From Photobacterium profundum SS9 (GTDB taxonomy: Bacteria > Pseudomonadota > Gammaproteobacteria > Enterobacterales > Vibrionaceae), in NCBI RefSeq assembly GCF_000196255.1, contig NC_006370.1:1808887-1872886 (forward strand): DNA of 64,000 bases, in the 5' to 3' direction. The notes under the pieces were generated by a model that worked only from the letters and a program-made list of their open reading frames with translations, was not told the DNA's origin and made no database searches. Positions within the stretch are counted from its first letter, which is position 1. Each line of letters begins with the position of its first letter. This document shows, piece by piece, positions 1 to 9,176 of this stretch. Made by a program: the position numbers and the translations under genes.

Positions 1-1959
1 AAAGCTGCGCTTGAGAGGATATTAGATCATGAAAGTGTCGTTAGTTACTTAGCGCATTACTTCGATCCTGACTGTGATACCGGGGCGACTCAATATGGCG
101 TAGAAGTAACTGAAGGTGACTTTGCACGTTATGACCGAGAAGATGAATATGGTAATCAAATAAGCCTGAATAGTCAGCAGCGAGCTGCTTTTTCAAAGTT
201 AGTTAACAATGGCCCTTTATCTTTGCTTCAAGGGCCTCCAGGGACGGGTAAAACAGAGTTTATTGCTGCTTTTGTTCATTACTTAGTTGAAAAGCAAAAT
301 GTCAAAAATATCTTGCTGGTGAGTCAATCTCATGAGGCTGTAAATACAGCTGCAGAGAGGATTCGAAAACATTGTATAAGATTAGAGACACCATTAGATG
401 TTGTTCGCTTTAGTAACCGTGAAGGTGCTGTCTCTACTGGTCTGAAAGACGTGTTTTCTAGCGCAATTATTGCTGAAAAAAGAGAACTTTTTAGAGCTGA
501 ATCTAAGTATCGCGTTGAAGCGTTGGCACAAGCTTTAGGCTTACAGAAAGAATTTCTCTCTTCGGTGGTTGAAGCTGAATTAACACTTTTCAAGCAGGTT
601 GAAACGTTAAGTAAATCACTTGAGGTTATTCAAAAGCAGCAGCTAGAAGAGGATGAACAAAACATTCTTAAAAAGAATGTTATTTCTCTTGATGCTGCAA
701 TTCGCGAGTCATTACTAAATATTTACAGTTTGGATTACCCGGAAGATAAAGATGTACGTGATGCGAAACAAGACATTATTGATTATTTGTGTGACCAATA
801 TTCAGTAAGTCCTGATGAAGCGAAAAGAGCAGTTGCTTTAGCAGCTGTATCTCGCGATATGCTGGATGTGCTTGAAACTGAGCGAGTGAACTATGAAGAG
901 TTTTTTGCTCGTTCGAGACAGCTAGTCACAGGAACTTGCGTTGGTATAGGTCAGAGGCATCTAGGTATTGCCGATAATCAATATGATTGGGTCATAATTG
1001 ATGAAGCAGCAAGGTCAATTGCTAGTGAATTGGCAATTGCTATGCAGTCAGGTAAGAGAGTCCTTTTAGTTGGAGACCATAAGCAATTACCACCATTGTA
1101 TTCAGATGCACATAAGCGAGCACTTGCCTTAAAGTTGGGTATTGCAGACAAGGAGATAGACGTCGATTCAGTATTACAAAGTGATTTTGCAAGAGCGTTT
1201 GAATCTCCTTACGGCATGCAATCTGGTGCGTCTCTTTTGACTCAATATCGTATGGCGCCTCCAATAGGTAATATTGTCTCATCCACCTTTTACAAAGGTG
1301 AGCTTAAAAATGGAGATCGAGAGATCCCTGATATTTATAGTGATGCACCTGAGGCATTACAAAGTGTTGTGACTTGGTTAGATACATCTAAACTTGGACA
1401 AAAGTGTTATCACAGCGAAGATCGCGGTGTAAGTATTTATAACCGCGCAGAAGCCGATATCATTATTAATCTTCTTAAAAAGATTTCAAATAAACCTGAC
1501 TTTGTAGCGTCGTTAAAAAATAATGTGAAAAAAGGGGATGCGGCAATTGGTGTTATTTGTATGTATGGTGAGCAGAAACGGATTATCAGGCAAAAGTTTA
1601 AGGAGATTGAATGGCAGGATGATTTTAAGGAACTAGTGAAAATCGATACCGTTGATAGTTATCAGGGTAAAGAGAACAGGATAATAGTTCTATCCGTTAC
1701 TCGATCTAGTAAAGATAAAAAACCGAAGTTCTTAAAAACACCAAATCGTATTAATGTAGCGATTTCAAGGGCGATGGATAGGTTATTGATAGTAGGCTCT
1801 ACTCATATGTGGACGGGACACAATCAGCCGTTACCTTTAGGACGAGTGCTTGATTTTATTTCAAATAAATCATCAGAAGAGAAGAGTGATTTGGGTATGC
1901 AGTCTCCAAATTATCAAGTTCTTAAAATTGATAAAAATCTTGAAGAGGTCGAAAAATGA
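1..1959 (+). CDS. SF1 helicase of a Mokosh-like module (5' end outside window)
   Basis: The reading frame is open from base 1, so only the C-terminal part of a larger protein is seen; a TTG at 223 falls inside the Walker A segment and is not a credible start. Superfamily I helicase motifs appear in order: a Q-motif-like LNSQQ, Walker A GPPGTGKT near residue 80, Walker B DEAA, GDHKQLPP, TQYRM, VDSYQGKEN and RINVAISRA. This is the DNA2/Upf1-like class (COG1112). The stop overlaps the next start (ATGA), so the pair is translationally coupled. The same two-gene layout recurs at 9177-15688, where the helicase carries NERD and kinase-like domains; by analogy the missing N-terminus may too. Mokosh type I defence is the closest match I know; that name is inference. 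Confidence 0.85.
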   Translation, partial: KAALERILDHESVVSYLAHYFDPDCDTGATQYGVEVTEGDFARYDREDEYGNQISLNSQQRAAFSKLVNNGPLSLLQGPPGTGKTEFIAAFVHYLVEKQNVKNILLVSQSHEAVNTAAERIRKHCIRLETPLDVVRFSNREGAVSTGLKDVFSSAIIAEKRELFRAESKYRVEALAQALGLQKEFLSSVVEAELTLFKQVETLSKSLEVIQKQQLEEDEQNILKKNVISLDAAIRESLLNIYSLDYPEDKDVRDAKQDIIDYLCDQYSVSPDEAKRAVALAAVSRDMLDVLETERVNYEEFFARSRQLVTGTCVGIGQRHLGIADNQYDWVIIDEAARSIASELAIAMQSGKRVLLVGDHKQLPPLYSDAHKRALALKLGIADKEIDVDSVLQSDFARAFESPYGMQSGASLLTQYRMAPPIGNIVSSTFYKGELKNGDREIPDIYSDAPEALQSVVTWLDTSKLGQKCYHSEDRGVSIYNRAEADIIINLLKKISNKPDFVASLKNNVKKGDAAIGVICMYGEQKRIIRQKFKEIEWQDDFKELVKIDTVDSYQGKENRIIVLSVTRSSKDKKPKFLKTPNRINVAISRAMDRLLIVGSTHMWTGHNQPLPLGRVLDFISNKSSEEKSDLGMQSPNYQVLKIDKNLEEVEK

Positions 1960-3377
1960 GCGAAAATTTAAAGCTTAACTATCATGAAGTCGACTTTATT
2001 GTCCCTGTACATCGATTTAATATTCAGTTTTCGTATGTAACTAAACAAGGTTTGTCTTTTATTCGAGAGTTTGTGTTACGTTTGGTGCAACTTGCACCAA
2101 TGAAACCCTCTCAAATCGCAATCTATATCGGATTGAATAAAGCTGAAATGAATGAAGCTATCTCTGACCTTATGGATAAAGGAGATTTACGCTTCAATAA
2201 GCAAGGCCAAGTTGAATTAACGCCTCAATCTGAAGGTTACTTCGATGGTTTAGGGAAACCTCCTAGAACGTCTTCAATACAGGAAACGGGTGCTACTTTA
2301 TCATTTGAATTGTGCAGCTTTAACTGTATTGGAAATAAGCGAAGTTCTGGTGGCTGGAAGCAGGGGATTGAACTAAAGGTTGATAATCAGAAATTGTCGA
2401 GAACGGTAGAGCTCGCAAAGTCAGTTTTTCAAAAGGAATTTTATCAGTATTTGGATAAAGATTTTCTGAAAGGGGTCAGAACCGAGGATAGTGATCGACC
2501 GAGTATTTATACCATGGGTTCGGTGAGTAAGTTAACCAAAGATTCACTGAGACTGACTTGCAAGTTTTATGTTGACCCTGATGGTCGAGCTATTGAAAGA
2601 GAGGATTTTGATGAGTTGGATCACTCAACTGAAGTTCATGAGTTAATAACCAGAACTCTAGGTCAAAATAGAAAAGCATCAAATGTTTCAAATATCGCTC
2701 AAGCGATGAAATCTATAGGTGATTATTGGACAAAAGACGTTTTAAACGATAATTCGGTGGATTTATCTTCGTTTACTCGTCGTTTTGCTGAGTCATTAGT
2801 CGATGACAAGAAGCCACTGGTATTTGTTGGTTCTATATATGCTAAGAATAATTGGGAGCATGTTTCTAATAAACTGAAAAATGTTCTTGATAAATTTAAT
2901 AAATCTAAAGATAACACTGTGAGGGATCTTAAATGGATCGTTCCATCTGATAGTTTTTGGGGTAAAACATCTAGGATTACCAGCTGCTTAGAGGAGTTGG
3001 AAGGGTGCCAGTTAACTAAAGGAGAAAACCCACAAAGAGTATTTCAACCGTCAATTCATTTTCCATTATCTGATGTGTCTGATAGGAGAGCGTTAGGCAA
3101 ATGGAAGCATGATTTTAGTGGAAGTACTGGTATTAATTATGGTCTTTTGGAAGGCTTTATGGGTGGAAGTGTTGAAGTTCTTTTCATGGAAAATGAGTTT
3201 GTTGTAGTTTGTTACCATATAAGCCGACCTGATTCTTTGTCTGTTACTATGCCTGTTGGTTTTATATCAACCGATGCCCAAGTTATCAGAAAAGTCTCTG
3301 AATTGGCTGATGAGTATATAAGCAATACGGCATCATTTAATACGCCGAATGATCTAGGACTATTGAAAAATTTGTGA
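1956..3377 (+). CDS. Winged-helix companion of the SF1 helicase (MkoB-like position)
   Basis: A 473-residue protein overlapping the helicase stop by ATGA. Residues about 45-90 look like a winged helix (PSQIAIYIGLNKAEM, then a short wing). The C-terminal third shares a pattern with the partner of the second module at 14138-15688, including a (M/L)PVG(F/Y)xxTD stretch, so the two are homologues. In Mokosh type I the second gene is described as a phospholipase-D-type nuclease. I see no intact HxK(x4)D motif here, so that activity is not supported by the sequence. Most likely a partner of the helicase, possibly nucleic-acid binding. Codon use is AT-rich, unlike the second module. Confidence 0.8.
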   Translation: MSENLKLNYHEVDFIVPVHRFNIQFSYVTKQGLSFIREFVLRLVQLAPMKPSQIAIYIGLNKAEMNEAISDLMDKGDLRFNKQGQVELTPQSEGYFDGLGKPPRTSSIQETGATLSFELCSFNCIGNKRSSGGWKQGIELKVDNQKLSRTVELAKSVFQKEFYQYLDKDFLKGVRTEDSDRPSIYTMGSVSKLTKDSLRLTCKFYVDPDGRAIEREDFDELDHSTEVHELITRTLGQNRKASNVSNIAQAMKSIGDYWTKDVLNDNSVDLSSFTRRFAESLVDDKKPLVFVGSIYAKNNWEHVSNKLKNVLDKFNKSKDNTVRDLKWIVPSDSFWGKTSRITSCLEELEGCQLTKGENPQRVFQPSIHFPLSDVSDRRALGKWKHDFSGSTGINYGLLEGFMGGSVEVLFMENEFVVVCYHISRPDSLSVTMPVGFISTDAQVIRKVSELADEYISNTASFNTPNDLGLLKNL

Positions 3378-3411
3378 TTGAAACAGAGAATTATTAGTTG
3401 AGTAAAAACTA

Positions 3412-3658
3412 CAGCCCACGTCGGGCGTGGTAATCAGCTTCAGGCTATGCCTAGAGCATACCCCCGATATTATGAATTTTTACTGTTTTGATTTTTAATA
3501 ATCAGTTAACGGTTATATCGCAATAAGGATTTGAAGCTGTTACTAAGTTGCGAAAGAGATCTTACAGGGTAACTGAGATCGTTAGTTTCTCTTCTAAGTG
3601 GGTAGCCAATCGCCCCCTTCTAGGGGTAAAAAGCAAAGCTACCTTCTTAGAAGGTGGA
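3412..3658. mobile_element. Possible non-autonomous IS200/IS605-like remnant
   Basis: The 800-base stretch after the first module has no credible gene. It begins with a hairpin (CCACG tcggg CGTGG, 3416-3430) followed by TCAGCTTCAGGCTATG. That tail closely matches the one after the left-end hairpin of the IS200-type element at 53.26 kb (TCAGCTTCAGCTATG). At the other side are several small hairpins, including ACCTTC-TTA-GAAGGT at 3641-3655. The two ends resemble a deleted IS200/IS605 element lacking tnpA. Exact limits are uncertain. Confidence 0.35.
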
Positions 3659-3802
3659 TCTTTAACTAAGTAAAGAAAAATCATATATATGAGTGAAGAT
3701 ATGATTTTTTCTCTGTTTCTTATAAATACTCGAGTACTCTTAAATTGAAATCGGCTGGTAGAATACTCGCATAAAAGGCGAATCTTTCGGTTTACATACA
3801 TT

Positions 3803-3925
3803 CAACGCCGACAATAATATTTCCGATATAGGATTCAAGTATTCGCATTAAATGTTCGGGTGAGGCTTTAATCATCTCGATGGACACATATTTCGCCATC
3901 ATGGTTGATGATGCAGACATATAAA
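3803..3925 (-). pseudogene. IS110-family transposase relic
   Basis: On the minus strand, two short frames give VCIINHDGEICVHR and then MIKASPEHLMRILESYIG...IIVGVECM. These match the start of IS110-family (IS1111-type) DEDD transposases, where the segments are contiguous. They are separated by a frame change and nothing recognisable follows, so only about 40 codons remain. Confidence 0.45.
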
Positions 3926-4055
3926 GAACGGGCATGGAGATCTATACCGCAGTAATAAGGATGGTTCTTCGTATAAAATTGCATATGAGTCTTCTCCGTA
4001 TATTTGGTTTAGTCGCCTTCCAGCATACTCCTTTGGGGCATGTTGTCGGAGAAGG

Positions 4056-4164
4056 CTCAATAAGTATCAAGGCAATCAAGGTGATGCGTTTTACTCGGCG
4101 GTTTTGGTATGGAGTCTGGGTGCTTGGTTGGTTCAACGTGGCACACCTTATTGTGGACGTTATG
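4056..4164 (+). repeat. Integron attC site
   Basis: The core GTGATGCGTTTTACTCGGCG, then TTTTGGTATGGAGT and an ending GACGTTATG, matches the attC sites in the cassette array at 54-62 kb. The terminal GTTATG fits the R' box GTTRRRY. It is a cassette recombination site far from the main array. Confidence 0.7.
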
Positions 4165-4184
4165 TTTTTTAATGGAGTAAGTCG

Positions 4185-4211
4185 ATGGCTAAGGAAAGGA
4201 AAAATCCCTGG
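4185..4211 (+). pseudogene. 5' stub of a cassette gene cut by ISAs1
   Basis: Just after the attC, a GGAG ribosome binding site (4174-4177) stands seven bases before an ATG opening a frame MAKERKNPW. The frame runs straight into the ISAs1 terminal repeat at 4212. This is the expected start of a cassette gene whose body is lost. The product cannot be named. Confidence 0.35.
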
Positions 4212-5193
4212 CAGGGAAAGATCATGAAGAACCCTTATTCTGAAAGGCCTCAGCCACGGTTGAAATTTAATTAAAACTACCGTTTACTGCACAAAACTGC
4301 AATCCCAATTAGGATCAATTTGACGATCTATATCAGCTGTGATCATATACTTATCTTTCGGTATATGGATATCATTCATGAACGGACTTAGCCTTTTGGA
4401 TCATATTTCAATAATCAAAGACCCACGGCAACAGTGGAAAATAGAACACAAATTGACAGACATTATATTTTTGTCGATTGTCGCTGTTATTGGTGGTGCT
4501 GATGGTTGGGAAGAAATACAAGATTTTGGTGAAGACCACCTTGATTGGCTCAAGCAATATGGCGATTTTGAGAGTGGCATTCCCGTCCATGACACTATTG
4601 CTAGAGTGATGGGGATGATATCAGCCAAACAGATGCAAAAGTGCTTTGCTCTGTGGATGGATGACTGTCACCAAGCGACTGACGGTGATGTCATTGCGAT
4701 TGATGGTAAAACTCTGCGTGGCACTTATGACAAAGGAAGGCGTCAAGGCGCAATCCACATGGTGAGTGCTTTTAGTGCTGCAAATCAAGTGGTTATTGGG
4801 CAGGTCAAAACATCAGAGAAATCAAATGAAATCACTGCTATACCTGAGCTTCTGAAGCTACTCGACATACGTGGATGCCTTGTCACTATTGATGCGATGG
4901 GCTGTCAGCGTGATATAGCTAAGGCCATAGTTGGCAAAGGTGCAGATTATTTACTGGCGGTAAAAGGTAATCAAAAGCGCTTAGAGAAAGCCTTTAATGA
5001 CTACTTTAGAATGGAGATGCTGCAAAACTTCGAAGGAAGCTCATACAGTACTCAGGAAGAAGGGCATGGTCGTAAAGAAACCCGCGTAGCGTTAGTTAAT
5101 GAAGATTTATCGGTACTGGGTGATATTGCTTATGATTGGCCAGAATTAAAAGTAATGGGTATCGTTGCATCTATTAGGCAAGTTGGAGATATT
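4212..5193 (+). mobile_element. ISAs1-family element, copy A (3' truncated)
   Basis: Begins with the terminal repeat CAGGGaAAGATCATGAAGAA and is about 97% identical to copy B, which starts exactly where this copy stops. The right end is missing. No target duplication is visible. Confidence 0.85.
4378..5193 (+). pseudogene. ISAs1 transposase, C-terminally truncated
   Basis: The start MNGLSLLDH is shared with copy B. The product has the ISAs1/H-repeat DDE transposase hallmarks: [24 protein letters not shown] (first acidic residue), LVTIDAMGCQRDIA and YLLAVKGNQ. It is cut after VRQVGDI-type sequence (here IRQVGDI), where copy B begins; the frame then reads into copy B's end until 5256. The C-terminal region present in copy B (HWSIEVQLHWKLDV, carrying the last catalytic acidic residue) is absent, so the enzyme should be inactive. 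Confidence 0.85.
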
Positions 5194-6478
5194 CAGGGCA
5201 AGATCATGAAGAACCCTTATTCTGAAAGGGCTCAGGCACTGTTGGAATTTAATTAAAACTACCGTTTACTGCACAAAACTGCAATCCCAATTAGGATCGA
5301 TTTGACGATCTATATCAGCTGTGATCATATACTTATCTTTCGGTATATGGATATTATTCATGAACGGACTTAGCCTTTTTGATCATATTTCAATAATCAA
5401 AGACCCACGGCAACAGTGGAAAATAGAACACAAATTGACAGACATTATATTTTTGTCGATTGTCGCTGTTATTGGTGGTGCTGATGGTTGAGAAGAAATA
5501 GAAGATTTTGGTGAAGACCACCTTGATTGGCTCAAGCAATATGGCGATTTTGAGAGTGGCATTCCCGTCCATGACACTATTGCTAGAGTGATGGGGATGA
5601 TATCAGCCAAACAGATGCAAAAGTGCTTTTCTCTGTGGATGTATGACTGTCACCAAGCGACTGGCGGCGATGTCATTGCGATTGATGGTAAAACTCTGCG
5701 TGGCACTTATGACAAAGGAAGGCGTCAAGGCGCAATCCACATGGTGAGTGCTTTTAGTGCTGCAAATCAAGTGGTTATTGGGCAGGTCAAAACATCAGAG
5801 AAATCAAATGAAATCACTGCTATACCTGAGCTTCTGAAGCTACTCGACATACGTGGATGCCTTGTCAGCGTGATATAGCTAAGGCCATAGTTGGCAAAGG
5901 TGCAGATTATTTATTGGCGGTAAAAGGTAATCAAAAGCGCTTAGAGAAAGCCTTTAATAACTACTTTAGAATGGAGATGCTGCAAAACTTCGAAGGAAGC
6001 TCATACAGTACTCAGGAAGAAGGGCATGGTCGTAAAGAAACCCGCGTAGCGTTAGTTAATGAAGATTTATCGGTACTGGGTGATATTGCTTATGATTGGC
6101 CAGAATTAAAAGTAATGGGTATCGTTGCATCGGTCAGGCAGGTTGGAGACATTCCAGCGCATGACATTTCAATTCGTTACTACATTAGCTCTAAGAAACT
6201 AGATGCAAAAACGCTGCTTGAATCCAGCCGCTCACATTGGTCGATTGAGGTTCAATTGCATTGGAAACTGGATGTCGGCATGAATGAAGATGCATGTAGA
6301 ATAAGGCGAGATGAAGCGGGTGAAAACTTTGCTGCAATTCGTCATATTGCATTAAATCTATTAAATGCAGATAAATCCTTTAAAGCGGGTTTAAAAAGAA
6401 AGCGAACACGGGCAGGTAGAAATAATAGCTACCTAGCTGGAGTCCTTATGGGGCAAGGAGCTTCGTAATCTTGCCCTG
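5194..6478 (+). mobile_element. ISAs1-family element, copy B (complete ends)
   Basis: A 1285-bp element bounded by CAGGGCAAGAT at the left and ATCTTGCCCTG at the right (6468-6478). The flanks do not match, and the rest of copy A is not found to the right. A simple insertion into copy A is therefore not enough; a deletion must have followed. Confidence 0.85.
5360..6468 (+). pseudogene. ISAs1 transposase with nonsense and frameshift mutations
   Basis: Two lesions are seen against copy A. A TGG codon (DGWEE) became TGA near 5489. Also, 22 bases are missing near 5866, between two TGTC repeats, removing the TIDAMGC segment and shifting frame. The rest, through HWSIEVQLHWKLDVGMNEDA to GVLMGQGAS, is intact. 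The element cannot make its own transposase, though the ends look usable in trans. Confidence 0.88.
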
Positions 6479-6711
6479 ATCATGAATCTTGAAGCTGGGG
6501 GAAATAGCCCCTCAGATCTGATTAGGGACACCGATTACTTTTTCTTGCAGTTTCTAAAGTAGTCTTCCCCGGTGATCTGCGATGAACCTTGCTCTTCGTT
6601 ACCCCAAGGCTTTTAACCTTGTAATCCTATACTTTCTGCTTGTTGTTATGATCAGCCAGTAATATAAACTTATACTTGACTGAATAACCGTAAGCGTCTG
6701 GGCAACGACAC

Positions 6712-8256
6712 CTAGCTATGCTTAATATTCCATGGCAGCAACGCGTCAATATTATTCGGTTTTTCAGCAATCTGCTGCAAGCAGGTTGCGATATAATCAT
6801 GAACAAGAAGATTATTCGCTTTTGCTGTTTCAACCAAACTATATAAAATCGCACTCGCGTTCGCACCTGTATTGGTGTACGAAAATAGCCAAGCCTTACG
6901 ACCTATCACAAAGGGCTTCACTGCCCGCTCTGCTCGGTTATTGTCAATGCTTAACCTGCCATCTTCAAGATAGCGCTGGAATTTTTCAAATTGGTTTAAG
7001 CTATAACTTATTGCTTCTCCCAATTTACTTTTTGGTGGGATTTTTTCTTTATGCTCGATGAGCCAGTTATATAATGTGGTTACGATAGGCTTGGCTTGTG
7101 ACTGTCGGATTGCTAATTTTTCTTCAACAGATTTGCCCTTAATTCGTTTTTCTATTCCGTATAACTTACCAATTAAATTTAATACGATATCCACTTTCCC
7201 TGTTTTCTTTTTTCCTTGCAGCTTCTTCACATCGATAAATTTACGACGAATATGCGCAAGACAGGCTACCAGTGTCGCTTGCGTTGATTCATAAGCTTTA
7301 TATCCATCAACGTGCATGTAACCTTGGTAACCATCAAGAAAATCAATCGCACATTGGGCTTTACGACTATTGTGATAATCGAATAACACAATATTGGTGT
7401 TACTGCCTAATGCATCTGCTCCACAGCAATATACCCACATATAGCTTGTCGCTTTTTCGGCTTTGATTACTTTTAGCGGTGTTTCATCTGCATGAATAGC
7501 GGGCTCAGCGAGCAATATTGCTTTCAAGCGCATATATAAAGGCTCAAGCAATGTGGCACAACGTAATATCCAGCTCGACATCGTTTGACGACTCAACTCA
7601 ATACCGATGTCACTCAACATTGTTTCTTGTCGATAAAGCGGTAAACCAAATTGATATTTACAGGTGATTATTTGGCTCAGCAAACTCGCGGTAGCAATAC
7701 TTTTCGGGATTGGCGTGGCGGGCATCGGTGCCATTTTTATGTGATTTTCAATCCCATTATTTTCACAATGTCGGCACGTATACTTCGGGCGAATGGTTTT
7801 AATGACTTTAATATGAGCGGGTACAAATTCAAGGGTTTCGCTGCTACTCTCACCCATTTTATGCAAAGGATTACGGCAACAATCACATGTTTTATCCGTG
7901 TCCTCAATATCAATAATAACGTCTTTTCGAGGGAGTTCAGGCGGTAGTGGTTTGCGCTTTGGTTTGACTTTTTGCTCTGTTTTTTCTTCAGTTGATAAGC
8001 TCGCTAATAGCAGCTCGTCTTGTTCATCAAGTGTCACTTCGGCTTCATTGAAGACGTCATCTGCACCAGGCATTTTTTCTGATTTTTTACCGTATTCGTT
8101 AGCCAATTTTATATTATAACGTTCAAGTAATTCTTGATAAATCGCGTCTTTTTCAGCTAACTCACACTCTTTTTGAGCCACGAGCAGCTGCAACTCAAGC
8201 AACATTGTCTTAAGTTGTTCTGGGTCGTCTGGTAGTACGTTCACATCAAGTTTCAT
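6712..8256 (-). CDS. tnpC: IS66 transposase TnpC
   Basis: A 514-residue DDE transposase of normal IS66 length. It has an N-terminal coiled-coil region, a basic PKRKPLPPELPR segment, a zinc-ribbon-like stretch (CDCC...CRHC), then IHADETP and VDGYKAY (acidic residues) and DNNRAERAVKPFVIGRKAW (catalytic Glu). It is intact and differs from the other copy at only a few residues, so the element may still be active. Confidence 0.95.
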   Translation of the reverse strand: MKLDVNVLPDDPEQLKTMLLELQLLVAQKECELAEKDAIYQELLERYNIKLANEYGKKSEKMPGADDVFNEAEVTLDEQDELLLASLSTEEKTEQKVKPKRKPLPPELPRKDVIIDIEDTDKTCDCCRNPLHKMGESSSETLEFVPAHIKVIKTIRPKYTCRHCENNGIENHIKMAPMPATPIPKSIATASLLSQIITCKYQFGLPLYRQETMLSDIGIELSRQTMSSWILRCATLLEPLYMRLKAILLAEPAIHADETPLKVIKAEKATSYMWVYCCGADALGSNTNIVLFDYHNSRKAQCAIDFLDGYQGYMHVDGYKAYESTQATLVACLAHIRRKFIDVKKLQGKKKTGKVDIVLNLIGKLYGIEKRIKGKSVEEKLAIRQSQAKPIVTTLYNWLIEHKEKIPPKSKLGEAISYSLNQFEKFQRYLEDGRLSIDNNRAERAVKPFVIGRKAWLFSYTNTGANASAILYSLVETAKANNLLVHDYIATCLQQIAEKPNNIDALLPWNIKHS

Positions 8257-8364
8257 TTGCTCATTTTAGCAAATTTATCAATATGAAACTGCTTTTGATG
8301 TCAATGAGTAAAAGGGGAGCGTCAACGATCGTTGACTGCTCAAATATGACAAATACCGACCGAG

Positions 8365-8712
8365 TTAGATCATCGATTGATAATGTAATTCTTGATGACC
8401 AAGCACATCAAATCCTGATAGCAACCACTTAAATTGTTCATCCGTTAATTCAAATTCATTGCAATCGATGTTACTCGGCCATTTGAATTTTTGCTTCTCA
8501 AGACGTTTGTACCAAAGTGCAAACCCCGTCTTATCCCAATACAGTATTTTTAGTTTGTCTTTGGCTTTATTGCAAAACACAAACAACTCACCTGTGTAAG
8601 CATCACGATTAAGCTCATCTTCAACAATGGCTGCTAACCCGTTTATTGATTTTCGAAAGTCGACAAAATCACGGTGTATAAAAACGGCTGATGGTTCAAT
8701 AAAGGATTGCAT
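8365..8712 (-). CDS. tnpB: IS66 accessory protein TnpB
   Basis: A 115-residue protein of the IS66 Orf2 family (PF05717 type), recognised by FIHRDFVDFRKSINGLAAIV and the GELFVFCNKAKDKLKILYWDKTGFALWYKRLE block. It is needed for IS66 transposition in characterised members, though its exact role is not settled. It overlaps tnpA by one base and is followed by tnpC after about 100 bases. Identical to the copy at 30819-31166. Confidence 0.95.
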   Translation of the reverse strand: MQSFIEPSAVFIHRDFVDFRKSINGLAAIVEDELNRDAYTGELFVFCNKAKDKLKILYWDKTGFALWYKRLEKQKFKWPSNIDCNEFELTDEQFKWLLSGFDVLGHQELHYQSMI

Positions 8713-9008
8713 TAGCTCAACTCACGCAGTATTTGAGCCAAGTATGTAGCGGATGTTGTTGCAGGCAAACTGACGTTTGCCTTACCAACCGTGAGTGTGA
8801 TGGATGGTTGCTCTTCCAAGAACTCAATTTGCTGTATCACTTTGGCGCGAACAAAACTGTTGGATGTTAAGCCCAGTTTTTTCTTGAAAGCGTAGAAGCT
8901 AGAAGTCGGTAATTGATGCTGTTGGCAGTAATTTGAAATAGTTAATCCACTGGTTTGTTGATTTTGTATTAGGGTCTGCCATTGTGTTTCGTTGCGCGTT
9001 ATTTTCAT
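8712..9008 (-). CDS. tnpA: IS66 accessory protein TnpA
   Basis: A 98-residue helix-turn-helix protein of the IS66 Orf1 type (GLTISNYCQQHQLPTSSFYA recognition region). It is the first gene of the element, preceded by an AAGGAAATAAC ribosome binding region just inside the terminal repeat, and overlaps tnpB. It differs by one residue from the second copy. Confidence 0.92.
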   Translation of the reverse strand: MKITRNETQWQTLIQNQQTSGLTISNYCQQHQLPTSSFYAFKKKLGLTSNSFVRAKVIQQIEFLEEQPSITLTVGKANVSLPATTSATYLAQILRELS

Positions 9009-9176
9009 TGTTATTTCCTTTTATTTGACTTGGAAATAACATAACTGAAGTCAGAAATTAGATGGAGGTGTGTTTCGCCAGACGCTTACGAATAACCTAT
9101 CTCATTGAAAATAATTTATATTTTTCATGTTTTTCATATTTAAGTGTTAGCCTCTTTTGAGACTACAGGAGCAAAA

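Larger units (their letters stand above)
6690..9089 (-). mobile_element. IS66-family insertion sequence, copy 1
   Basis: A 2400-bp element with terminal repeats GTAAGCGTCTGG and a perfect 8-bp target duplication GAATAACC (6682-6689 and 9090-9097). It landed 87 bases upstream of the NERD-kinase-helicase start and so probably displaced or changed that operon's promoter. A second, nearly identical copy lies inverted at 30442-32842. Confidence 0.95.

Noticed and set aside
7058..8119. Open frames opposite the IS66 transposase
   Set aside because: Antisense shadows that recur identically in the second IS66 copy.
9144..9176. GTG start of the NERD-kinase-helicase
   Set aside because: No ribosome binding site; AGGAG stands five bases before TTG 9177.
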